In this document: one piece after another, positions 25,244 through 32,760 of the stretch
Layout: each line of letters opens with the position of its first letter
Numbering within the stretch: the stretch's first letter is position 1
NCBI RefSeq assembly: GCF_003429005.1
Contig: NZ_QVQV01000004.1
Coordinates: 186,518-250,517, forward strand
Direction: 5' to 3'
DNA length: 64,000 bases
Source of the DNA: Paraburkholderia sp. DHOC27
Lineage (GTDB): Bacteria; Pseudomonadota; Gammaproteobacteria; Burkholderiales; Burkholderiaceae
Notes under the pieces: model-generated
What the model saw: the letters and a program-made list of their open reading frames with translations, nothing else
What the model was told of the DNA's origin: nothing
The model's database searches: none
Program-made: the position numbers and the translations under genes

Positions 25244-25777
25244 ATGCAGCATCTGAAATACCTCAGCGCCTATCCGGCTGCGTTACAGGACAAGGTTCGC
25301 CGTCTGATTGCCGAACAGCAGTTAGGCGCCTACCTTGCCGACAAATATCCCCGTCGCCACACGGTGCAGACGGACCGCGCGCTCTATGACTATTGCGCCG
25401 AACTCAGGCGCGAGTTTTTGCGCAGCGGACCGGCCATCGACAAGGTGATGTATGACAGCAAGCTGGACGTGATGCGACATGCGCTTGGGCTGCATTCCAC
25501 GATCTCACGCATGCAGGGCAACAAGCTCAAAGCGAAGAAGGAGATTCGGATCGCGTCGCTGTTCAAGGACGGCGCGCCGGAGTTCCTGCAGATGATCGTC
25601 GTGCATGAACTGGCGCATCTGAAGGAAAGCGAGCACAACAAGGCGTTTTACCGGCTCTGCGAGTTCATGCAGCCCGGCTACCATCAGACCGAGTTCGATC
25701 TGCGGCTGTATCTGACGCATCGCGATCTGGTGCGCGATGGCCGAAATGCCGACGGAGGTCAGGCGCAGCCGGCTTGA
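25244..25777 (+). CDS. YgjP-like M48-type metallopeptidase
   Basis: Predicted zinc metallopeptidase of the YgjP/DUF45 group, 177 residues. The ATG at 25244 (MQHLKYLSAYP) is chosen over a frame extension from 25190 that is not conserved-looking. The zinc motif HELAH occurs at about residue 122 and a third ligand in KESEHNKAFYRLCEFMQPGYH. Mid-protein YDSKLDVMRHALGLHSTISRMQG and KAKKEIRIASLFKDGAPEFLQMIV fit the family. A TACAAT at 25201 could be its -10 hexamer. Cytoplasmic; substrate unknown. Confidence 0.85.
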   Translation: MQHLKYLSAYPAALQDKVRRLIAEQQLGAYLADKYPRRHTVQTDRALYDYCAELRREFLRSGPAIDKVMYDSKLDVMRHALGLHSTISRMQGNKLKAKKEIRIASLFKDGAPEFLQMIVVHELAHLKESEHNKAFYRLCEFMQPGYHQTEFDLRLYLTHRDLVRDGRNADGGQAQPA

Positions 25778-25875
25778 CGCTTGCTCGACCTAACAGTATT
25801 CTTATACGTATAAATGGGTTGCGACTACGCGGCCGGCGCCAGGCTCCAGGGACTACCTTGGGGCCTTTCGCTTTT

Positions 25876-26622
25876 CTAGGGGAACACTTTCAGACCGTTT
25901 CCCGCCGTGACCGTCCCCTGGCTGAAAAACTTCGCCGAGAGTACATCGAAGGCCCTGTTCGCCTGATGTGGGCGCAAGATGTGCAGCCCGATTGGCCGCG
26001 CCATCAGATCTGCGAGTTGCAAGCCCTCCGAATTCGCCTTCTTGTCACAGATCACGATATCGAAGTTGTATTTCGCCTGCGTCCGGTTATCTCCGTCGCA
26101 AACCCGCCGGAAAGCCAGTTCTAGATCAGCATCCTCTTTCGCGCCCCTCGCTTCGCATACGACGTGCGTCAACCGATCATGTTGGCCATTCAGCCGCAAA
26201 AAATTCCGGACACGCTCAAGCCCGTACTGAATCCCAATGTGATAAGGGTTGTACGGATTGCTATAGCGCTGTTTAAGCTTGCTCTTCTCGATCACGACCG
26301 CGATGACCGTCATAGGCGTGTCGACAATCACCTGGGTGAGTGCCGCCATAAACGCTTCGCGCGGTTCTTTTCCTAGCTGGGAGAAATGGCCGCGCTTACG
26401 TCGGATGTCGATCTCATGCAGCACGACGCAGTCGTGTCCAAAGGTCGCGAATTTTAGCCGCTTGATGCGTGGCACGACCACGTCTGCGTAGTCAGCCTTC
26501 TTGATCACACAGAAGCAAAGCACGAAGAGTGGATAGTCAGCATCAATCGACGTCAAACTATGGTCACCGCTTTCATCCACAAACACGATGTAGTCACTGT
26601 TCACTGCGTTATTTCCCTGCAT
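25876..26622 (-). CDS. DUF3800 domain-containing protein
   Basis: A 248-residue protein of the DUF3800 family, which has an RNase H-like fold with an N-terminal acidic motif, here DYIVFVDESGDHSLTS near residue 10. Other conserved parts are VVLHEIDIRRKRGHF, FDIVICDKKANSEGLQLADLMARPIG (the late Asp-Leu-Met region is a family hallmark). Members often occur on mobile or defence-linked islands; biochemical function is not established. The ATG at 26622 is used; a GTG at 26679 would add 19 residues, and neither has a clear ribosome-binding site. Codon use is less GC-biased than its neighbours, and it sits about 245 bases from a tRNA-Arg gene, which suggests acquisition. Confidence 0.8.
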   Translation of the reverse strand: MQGNNAVNSDYIVFVDESGDHSLTSIDADYPLFVLCFCVIKKADYADVVVPRIKRLKFATFGHDCVVLHEIDIRRKRGHFSQLGKEPREAFMAALTQVIVDTPMTVIAVVIEKSKLKQRYSNPYNPYHIGIQYGLERVRNFLRLNGQHDRLTHVVCEARGAKEDADLELAFRRVCDGDNRTQAKYNFDIVICDKKANSEGLQLADLMARPIGLHILRPHQANRAFDVLSAKFFSQGTVTAGNGLKVFP

Positions 26623-26864
26623 CAGCTGGCCCAATCTAGATTGCCGCGCAGGCACTGCGTGTGACTTGTCACGAGACACTGGCTTCGGTCATCTCAGACA
26701 TTGAGAATGGCTGAATTAGCGGGCGCTAGTGAGGGCGTTCGCGGGCTCTTGCGGCGCGCGATATCGTATCTGAAAGGGTGCGAGAAACGGAATAGCGCGC
26801 CTGGCGTTACCGTGCGTGAAGATTTTTCGGGCGGCCCGAGGACCAATGACCGACAATGATTTCA

Positions 26865-26939
26865 TGGCCCCCCCACGAGGAATCGAACCTCGATTTCAGG
26901 TTTAGAAGACCCGTGTTCTATCCGTTGAACTATGGGGAG
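26865..26939 (-). tRNA. tRNA-Arg (anticodon UCU)
   Basis: Full cloverleaf on the minus strand, 75 bases including an encoded CCA. Acceptor CTCCCCA pairs with TGGGGGG (one G-U pair), D-stem GTTC/GAAC, anticodon stem CGGGT/ACCTG around the loop CTTCTAA, and T-stem CGAGG/CCTCG around TTCGATT. The anticodon TCT is complementary to plus-strand 26904-26906. Confidence 0.95.
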
Positions 26940-27078
26940 GCGAGACTGAAATCTTAACCGACCGGGCCACGCCGGCAACAGCGCGGCAGGGCCCGGATTA
27001 TAACCGATCGTAAGCTGCGGCCTTCATGGCTGGGCGACGGCGCCCTCACGGCACCCGCGTCGCCGCGCCGCGCTTCGA

Positions 27079-27909
27079 TCAGACCGGTTGCGGATGCAGC
27101 ATGAACCAGCCGAGAAACACGAGGCCCGCAATCACGCAATAGACACCGAAGCTGGCAAGGCGCCCGCGTCCTTCGAAGTAACGCATCAGGAAACGCACGC
27201 TCAGGTACGCGGCAATCGCCGTCAGCACGCCGCCAAGCAACGCATCGCCGAGCTGGCCCGACGCGTGAAACAGCTTGGGCAACTCCAGAATACCCGCCGC
27301 AAAAATGATCGGCGTGCCGAGCAGGAACGAAAACTCCGCCGCCTTTTCCGCCGTCAGACCGGCCGCGTTGCCGGCGATCATCGTCAGCCCGCTGCGCGAA
27401 AAGCCCGGAATCAGCGCGCCGATCTGCGCGAGACCGACCAGAAACGCCTGCCCGAAGGTCAGCTTCTCGGGCCCCTGATGCACACGCGAGCGTTGCAGGC
27501 GGTCACCGAACCACAGCAACACGCCATTGACGATCAATGCAATCGCGACGATCCGCAAATCGTGAAACAGCCGTTCGAGCCGTTTTTCCAGAATCAGACC
27601 CACGAGACCGGCCGGAATCGTGCCGATGATCAGCGCCCACATCATGTGGCCATCGTCATTCCGGCGCCCGCCCAGCGACGCGAAGAAGCCGCTGATCAGC
27701 GCGATCCAGCGCTTGCGGAAGTACCAGAGCAGCGCGAGCGCCGTGCCGAGGTGCAGCGCGACGAGGAAAGGAAGCAACTGCGGCGCATGCTCGTCGATGT
27801 GCATGCCAAACAGTGCGGGAACGAGCAGGGTGTGACCCAGGCTGCTGACCGGAAACAGTTCCGTGACGCCTTGCAGCACGCTCAAGAAAATCAGAAACGA
27901 CAAGCTCAC
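27079..27909 (-). CDS. uppP: Undecaprenyl-diphosphatase (bacitracin resistance protein)
   Basis: Inner-membrane phosphatase that recycles the undecaprenyl carrier for peptidoglycan and surface polysaccharide. GTG at 27909 is chosen because an AAGGA lies about 10 bases upstream and the protein then begins SLSFLIFLSVLQGVTELFPV, the canonical N-terminus. The two active-site motifs are present: QGVTELFPVSSLGH near residues 13-26 and PGFSRSGLTM near 165. Many hydrophobic segments and 276 residues match the family. A 27-codon candidate gene lies upstream on the same strand, about 280 bases away. Confidence 0.96.
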   Translation of the reverse strand: MSLSFLIFLSVLQGVTELFPVSSLGHTLLVPALFGMHIDEHAPQLLPFLVALHLGTALALLWYFRKRWIALISGFFASLGGRRNDDGHMMWALIIGTIPAGLVGLILEKRLERLFHDLRIVAIALIVNGVLLWFGDRLQRSRVHQGPEKLTFGQAFLVGLAQIGALIPGFSRSGLTMIAGNAAGLTAEKAAEFSFLLGTPIIFAAGILELPKLFHASGQLGDALLGGVLTAIAAYLSVRFLMRYFEGRGRLASFGVYCVIAGLVFLGWFMLHPQPV

Positions 27910-28190
27910 GCGGCGGTCCTTTTCGAAAGAGGAATCAGAGGAACACGCCGGAAATCGGCAACCGGCGCCTTGAAAGCGCACCGATTATGCCTGGCCGCTA
28001 TGTCAGCGCCAAGCGTTTACACCACATAAGGGGAAATTTTTGACGCGGTGCGTCACGACCTGGTGCGGTCATGGCAGCGCCGGCAAGCTGGATCAGCCGG
28101 GCTGGCGGGGTATCCAGACACGCTGCCGGGACACCCACGGAGCGCCGCGAGCCGCGGCGCCGGACGGGCCAAAAGTGGGACGGGCCGGGC

Positions 28191-28274
28191 TCAGTCGAGC
28201 TTGTAGAAGAAATACACCGTGCTGACGGCAAACATGCCGAACAGTGCCACGCCCATTGCCATTGCGAGATCCAT
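28191..28274 (-). CDS. Candidate 27-residue single-helix membrane protein
   Basis: Too short for ordinary gene finders. ATG at 28274 is preceded by GGAGG with a 4-base gap, and the product starts MDLAMAMGVALFGMFAVSTV and ends with an aromatic/basic FFYKLD tail: one hydrophobic helix with a short charged C-terminus. Size and shape recall accessory subunits such as KdpF, CydX or CcoQ, but no partner genes are adjacent and I do not claim such a role. The gap on both sides has no other gene, which makes it more plausible. Confidence 0.5.
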   Translation of the reverse strand: MDLAMAMGVALFGMFAVSTVYFFYKLD

Positions 28275-28466
28275 CACGCCTCCGCGGTCGGTCAGGCCCG
28301 ATAATTCAAACCACCGGGCAACCCGAAGGATTATCGTTACCTCGACGGCTTTCGCGAACCCGCAATTTCCCCAGAAGGGTTTCCCCGTAGCATAAAGCGG
28401 CGCAAAATCAGCCTCGCGCCGTCGATCCGCGCGGCCCCTCCATCCCATGCTCAACCAGACCGCACT

Positions 28467-29387
28467 ATGGCCCAATTCCAGCACCATGACGTTATCGAGA
28501 CAGCTCAGGGCGCCTCGCAGCTTCGTTTCGCGCCGCAAGACGGCGGCCGCCTTCTGTCGTGGCTCATTGACGGCGAGGAAGTGATCCATTGGCCCGACGC
28601 GGCCGACTGGAGCCAGCCGGCGAAAATCCGTGGCGGCAATCCGCTGCTGTTTCCGTTCCTCGGCCGGCATCGCGTGGATGGCCAGATCGGCCGCTGGCGC
28701 GACGCGCAGGGCGTCGTGCGCAACCTGCCCATGCACGGCTTCGCGCGCGACCTGCCATTCGCCGCCACCGTCGAAGAGGCGACCGGCAAGGCCGGCGCCA
28801 GGGTGCACATGGTCCTCACGGACAACGACGCCACGCACGCCGGCTATCCGTTCAAGTTCCGCTTCGAGGCGATCTACCAGCTCGCGGACGACCACACGCT
28901 CGACGTCGAACTGGTCACCACCAATACCGGCAGCGACGCGCTGCCCTATTACGCCGGCCACCACTTCTATTTCGCCCTGCCCCACACTCAGCGCGCCGAA
29001 ACCGTGCTTGAACTGCCGCACACGCGCCGCTGCTTTCAGCAGCCCGATGGCTCGATCAGCCCGTCCGAGCAGGGTGAGCCGCGCTATACGCTGGACGAGG
29101 CACGCATCATCGACCGCTTCCATTGTCTCGACGGCGCGCCCAATCAGCCGGTCAAACTGGTCATGCCGGGCCTGAACCGCAGCATCACGATCGACCTGGA
29201 ACGTCCCGGTTCGCTCCCCTGGTACGCGGTCACCACCTGGACCGAAACGCCGGAATCGGATTTCTACTGCATCGAACCGTGGCTCGGATTGCCGGACGCG
29301 ATTCACAACGGCATGGGTCTGCGCTGGCTGGAAGCCGGCCAGACGGAAAAGGCCGCCCTGCGCATCAGCGTAGCCCCGCTGCGTTGA
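28467..29387 (+). CDS. Aldose 1-epimerase family protein
   Basis: Beta-sandwich protein of the galactose mutarotase superfamily, 306 residues. Sugar-binding elements are recognisable: GGNPLLFPFLGR near residue 53, LPMHGFARDLPF near 90 (the first His of the family), YAGHHFYFALP near 165 (the second His region) and a C-terminal FYCIEPWLGLPDAIHNGMG with the catalytic-type Glu. It is closer to the YeaD/hexose-6-phosphate epimerase style than to GalM, but the substrate is unknown. It stands alone. Confidence 0.87.
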   Translation: MAQFQHHDVIETAQGASQLRFAPQDGGRLLSWLIDGEEVIHWPDAADWSQPAKIRGGNPLLFPFLGRHRVDGQIGRWRDAQGVVRNLPMHGFARDLPFAATVEEATGKAGARVHMVLTDNDATHAGYPFKFRFEAIYQLADDHTLDVELVTTNTGSDALPYYAGHHFYFALPHTQRAETVLELPHTRRCFQQPDGSISPSEQGEPRYTLDEARIIDRFHCLDGAPNQPVKLVMPGLNRSITIDLERPGSLPWYAVTTWTETPESDFYCIEPWLGLPDAIHNGMGLRWLEAGQTEKAALRISVAPLR

Positions 29388-29641
29388 TTTGCCGCGAGGC
29401 AGTGGGCGACGGCGCCGCGCGACGCGGGCCGGCGCCTGCCAGAAGCCCACGAGCGCGCGCTTGCACACGCACGTCAGCAACAACGCCGGCACGCGACGCC
29501 CGTGCCGCGCCATGACGCCACCACCACGTCGCCACCGGCGCGAATCGCGTGTTGCGATGCAAAACCGTTAGAATCGGACGTTTTTGCTATCCACCTGCTG
29601 CGTGATCGGGATCGGCGCGCGGCAGCGCTTTGCGAGGTCCA

Positions 29642-30370
29642 ATGTTGGCAACAAGAAGAATTAAACGGTTCGCGTGCGCGTCGTTTCTCGCAGTGCTTGC
29701 CGCGTGCGGCTCTGCGCCAGTGGGTCCGGGGTTTTATCGCGTCGAACGGGGCGATACGTTATTGAAGATTGCGCGTAGCAATCATCAGTCGGTGCAGAGC
29801 ATTGCCCGCTGGAATAACCTGTCGAATCCGGACAGCATCGAGGTTGGTCAGGTGCTGCGTATCGCGCCGCCCGGCAATAGCGCGGGGGTGACGGCGACTA
29901 CGGGCACCGGCGCCACTGGTGGCAAGAGCGGCGGCGGCAGTACGGCGTCCCGGGCACCAGCGCCGAGCACAGGGCCCGAGATCACCCCGCCCACGCCGAC
30001 CTCGTCCATTTCGCTCGTCTGGCCGGCCAATGGCAGCGTGATCCGCCGCTTCGACGGCGCGAACTCGAAGGGTATCGACATCGCCGCGGCCGAAGGCACG
30101 CCGGTCGTCGCGGCCGCCGCGGGCACCGTGGTGTATGCGGGCAACGGTCTGCGCGGCTACGGCAACCTGCTGATCATCAAGCACAACGCGGACTACTTGA
30201 CCGCCTACGCGCACAACCGTGTGTTGCTGGTCAAGGAAGGTCAGGCGGTATCGCAAGGGCAGAAAATCGCCGAAATGGGCGACAGCGACACCGACCGCGT
30301 CATGCTGCACTTCGAATTGCGCTACGGCGGACGCTCGATCGACCCATCGCGCGCCCTGCCGGCACGTTGA
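29642..30370 (+). CDS. LysM-M23 (NlpD-like) peptidoglycan-associated lipoprotein
   Basis: Outer-membrane lipoprotein of 242 residues. The start at 29642 (MLATRRIKRFACASFLAVLAAC) gives a signal peptide with lipobox LAAC. A LysM domain follows (GFYRVERGDTLLKIARSNHQ to VGQVLRIAPPG), then a Gly/Thr/Pro-rich linker, then an M23/LytM domain beginning WPANGSVIRRFDGANSKGIDI. In that domain the first zinc-binding His/Asp positions of active enzymes are replaced: the sequence has GANSKGIDIAA rather than HxGxD, and MLHFELR is retained. It is therefore probably a non-catalytic activator of amidases, like EnvC/NlpD. Two hairpin repeats follow the stop. Confidence 0.9.
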   Translation: MLATRRIKRFACASFLAVLAACGSAPVGPGFYRVERGDTLLKIARSNHQSVQSIARWNNLSNPDSIEVGQVLRIAPPGNSAGVTATTGTGATGGKSGGGSTASRAPAPSTGPEITPPTPTSSISLVWPANGSVIRRFDGANSKGIDIAAAEGTPVVAAAAGTVVYAGNGLRGYGNLLIIKHNADYLTAYAHNRVLLVKEGQAVSQGQKIAEMGDSDTDRVMLHFELRYGGRSIDPSRALPAR

Positions 30371-30420
30371 TTGCTGCAACGGGCAGCCTGCGCGGGAACC
30401 TCGGACACCGCGCGGCGCTC

Positions 30421-30480
30421 CATCTGACACAAGACGCGGCGGGCCGCCGCGATCTGACACGAAACGCGGCGCTCGCCGCG
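30421..30480. repeat. Two tandem 30-bp units, each containing a GC hairpin
   Basis: Units 30421-30450 and 30451-30480 share the pattern ATCTGACAC followed by ACGCGGCG and a complementary CGCCGC end. The second forms AAACGCGGCG/CGCCGCGTTT, a perfect palindrome with flanking A and T runs, so it may terminate the NlpD-like gene. A degenerate partial third unit precedes the first. Confidence 0.75.
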
Positions 30481-30508
30481 TTTAGCACCCGCAACCTGTG
30501 AGGATCCG

Positions 30509-30835
30509 ATGAAAACAAGCTGGACCCCAACGGCCGTGGCCGTCGCCGCAAGCGTCGCGGCGCTGATGCTCGCGAGCCTGAGCGGCTGCGCGAGTTCGAC
30601 CAAGATGACCTACCTGCCGAGCGGCGACGCCGGCTTCGCCATCAACTGCAGCGGCAGCGATGCCAGCGAAAGCTGGGCCGAGTGCTACAAGCGCGCGGGC
30701 GAAGTCTGCGGCAACTACGGCTATGACGTGATCTCCAAGGATGTCGACAATGGCGCGACTTCCGGCGGTTCGGTAGGCGGCATATTCGGCGCAAACGTTA
30801 AAAACCGCTCAATGGTGGTTAAATGCAAGCAATAG
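30509..30835 (+). CDS. Small lipoprotein of unknown function
   Basis: A 108-residue exported lipoprotein: MKTSWTPT start, hydrophobic core AVAVAASVAALMLASL and lipobox LSGC near residue 27. The mature part carries three Cys (NCSGSDASESWAECYKRAGEVCG), a Gly-rich GGSVGGIFGANV and a short basic tail. A GAGGA site at 30500 supports the start. No known domain is recognised beyond its lipoprotein form. Not obviously coupled to the NlpD-like gene, as hairpin repeats lie between them. Confidence 0.75.
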   Translation: MKTSWTPTAVAVAASVAALMLASLSGCASSTKMTYLPSGDAGFAINCSGSDASESWAECYKRAGEVCGNYGYDVISKDVDNGATSGGSVGGIFGANVKNRSMVVKCKQ

Positions 30836-30903
30836 CGGCACGCTAATCCGCGCGTCGCAGTTCTGTGAATATCCCCCGAAGCTTACGTTTGACAAAGCGC
30901 AGG

Positions 30904-30933
30904 CAAAAAAAAGCCCGGCTCTAGGGCCGGGCT
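30904..30933 (-). terminator. Rho-independent terminator oriented leftward
   Basis: AGCCCGGC (30912-30919) pairs with GCCGGGCT (30926-30933). Read leftward, the stem is followed by eight T, a textbook terminator. On the plus strand no T-run follows. The nearest leftward gene ends 500 bases to the right. Confidence 0.8.
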
Positions 30934-31433
30934 AACGGGGGTTCGGCGCATTACGGTAAAGGACCGGTTCACCATGCGCCAAGACGGAATCTATCAATGT
31001 GAATCAGCGCTTGCAATGGATTAATTTTGCGCATAATGTGCCACGCCGCACAGAATACGCAAGCAGTGAAGAAAAATTAATCGAAAAAGAAACCGGAGTG
31101 AGCCGGAAAAACCGCCTCCGCAAGCCTCGAAGTAAATCAGTGAACTGCCTTGAAAGCCAGACGGACATTGACGTTCATCCGTATGCCGAATTTACCACAA
31201 GGCCATCAAATAGTTAACTCTTCGATTCACTGGTTCGATATTTCCTGCTGATTATCATTTGCTGATTTACGTGCGCAAGCGCACTTTTACCGATTTAACA
31301 CATCCGCCGATTCAATCGCAATCGTCATTTCATAAGCCCATTCGATTGATTCGCGGATTGCGGATTATTTTTTAATTTCGCGATCTGAAAGTTAATCGTT
31401 CGTACAAGCCGCGTCATTCTCATTTCACGCAAA
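30934..31433. other. AT-rich gene-free stretch
   Basis: About 500 bases markedly richer in A/T than the rest of the window, with no convincing gene on either strand. A small hairpin with a following TTTTA occurs at 31271-31289 (GTGCG/CGCAC). The leftward terminator at its left edge suggests that some transcript crosses it from the right, either a long 3' tail of the pentapeptide-repeat gene or an unannotated RNA. Confidence 0.55.
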
Positions 31434-32144
31434 CTAGAGCACCCGCAGACCCAGTTCCGTGACGAGAACAGCCGCCTGTTGAAATGAAATCGTCGCGCCG
31501 CGAAAGAGTCCGGCATCGACGAGGCGTACGCCGCTCAGGTCGGCAAGCCGCAGGTCCGCGCCATCGAAGCGGGCGCCTTTGAGGTTGGCATCTTTCAGGC
31601 TGCCGCCTTCGAACACGGCTTCGCGGAAGTCGGCACCGGCCAGATCCGCATCGGAGAAGTCCAGTTCCTGCAACGTGGCTTTGCGAAACGACAGGCCACG
31701 CAGATGCGCGCCGACCAGCAGCGTTTCGGTGAAACTCAGGCCCAACGCCGAGCATGCTTCGAAACTGGCCCCGGTCAGCTTGCAGCCGGTGTACGCGACC
31801 GACGCCAGTTTCGCGCGGCGCCAGCTCGTGTTGTTCAGGTCGCACGATTGAAACGCGGCGTCGACGAGATCCGCCGAGGCGAAATCGGCCTGGCGCGCGC
31901 GGCAGCGCAGCCAGCGGCTTTGCGTCAGCGCGGCGCCGAAAAACGAAGTCTCGACGATATTGCAGCGATGAAATTCCGCGCCGCGCAGATCCAGCCGCGA
32001 CAGGTCAGCGCCTTCGAAATCGCAATCTTCGAACCGCAGCCACGGATGACCCGCGCCGAGTAGCGGTTCGACATCCGCGCGTGCAAGCGTGGCGTGCTGA
32101 ACGGTGTGGACGCCGGACAAGGGCGCGCTGGAGTCGACTGACAT
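31434..32144 (-). CDS. Pentapeptide-repeat protein
   Basis: A 236-residue protein built from A(D/N)LXX-type repeats from about residue 40 onwards (FEGADLSRLDLRGAEF, ADLVDAAFQSCDLNNTSW, ADLAGADFREAVFEGGSLKD), which predicts a right-handed quadrilateral beta-helix. Related proteins (Qnr, McbG, MfpA) mimic DNA and protect gyrase from quinolones or microcins. The sequence alone does not show whether this one does. No signal peptide, so cytoplasmic. Transcribed divergently from the DUF2288 gene. Confidence 0.88.
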   Translation of the reverse strand: MSVDSSAPLSGVHTVQHATLARADVEPLLGAGHPWLRFEDCDFEGADLSRLDLRGAEFHRCNIVETSFFGAALTQSRWLRCRARQADFASADLVDAAFQSCDLNNTSWRRAKLASVAYTGCKLTGASFEACSALGLSFTETLLVGAHLRGLSFRKATLQELDFSDADLAGADFREAVFEGGSLKDANLKGARFDGADLRLADLSGVRLVDAGLFRGATISFQQAAVLVTELGLRVL

Positions 32145-32408
32145 GAAAAAATCTTCCCGTTGCGCTCCGGCAGTGCCAGAGCTGAATACTCAAAAAATCA
32201 CGAAGCGCGGCGCAGACGACGTTCCACGCCACCGTCACGCCGTCACATGCACGCACGTTGAGCGCCGACCTCGATCGCTCACCCGCCCGCAGCAAAGCGG
32301 GCGCAAAATGACGAGCGTACCTGAACCGGCCCGCCGTGTGACCACCCCGTGGCCGCCCCGCGCCGATGGTTTATAGTAACGGCCGCTCTTCTGAACCCGC
32401 CTACGCCG

Positions 32409-32753
32409 ATGACCTCGAACGACGCCTCCCACAGTCCGCTCTACCTCTCGCTGCTCGCGGAAACCGCGAAAATCGGCTGGCCGGAACTCGAGCGGTTCTT
32501 CGCCCGCGGCATCCTCTTGCATGTCGCGCGCGATCTCGATCTGGTTAGCGTCGCTGAAGCCATCGCCAACGACGACACCGCGCAGGTCAGCCAATGGCTG
32601 GCGTCCGGCCTGGTGGAACGCGTGCAGGCCGAAACCGCCGCGGATTACGCCGCGCGCGACCCGGACCTGTGGGCCGTCGTGGTCTCACCGTGGGTCTGCG
32701 TGCAGGAACGTGGCGCGGACCATCAAGCACGGCCACCCGGCCAGACGCATTGA
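32409..32753 (+). CDS. DUF2288 domain-containing protein
   Basis: A 114-residue cytoplasmic protein. The conserved start-to-middle portion (LYLSLLAETAKIGWPELERFFARG, LDLVSVAEAIANDD and WLASGLVERV) is that of the DUF2288 family, usually about 100 residues and common in beta- and gammaproteobacteria; function unknown. The ATG at 32409 is the first to give this N-terminus. The stop lies just upstream of the MATE exporter start, so the two are probably cotranscribed. Confidence 0.85.
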   Translation: MTSNDASHSPLYLSLLAETAKIGWPELERFFARGILLHVARDLDLVSVAEAIANDDTAQVSQWLASGLVERVQAETAADYAARDPDLWAVVVSPWVCVQERGADHQARPPGQTH

Positions 32754-32760
32754 GCGCGCC

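Noticed and set aside
25802..25813. Perfect 12-base palindrome TTATACGTATAA
   Set aside because: Short AT-rich palindromes arise by chance; no partner site or gene start fits it. It may simply be part of a transcript end.
25780..26865. Genomic island with att sites at tRNA-Arg
   Set aside because: No copy of the tRNA 3' end was found at the far side and no integrase is present, so att sites cannot be claimed.
30999..31217. 72-codon plus-strand frame in the AT-rich gap
   Set aside because: GTG start without a ribosome-binding site, no domain, no matching terminator; kept only as a remote possibility.
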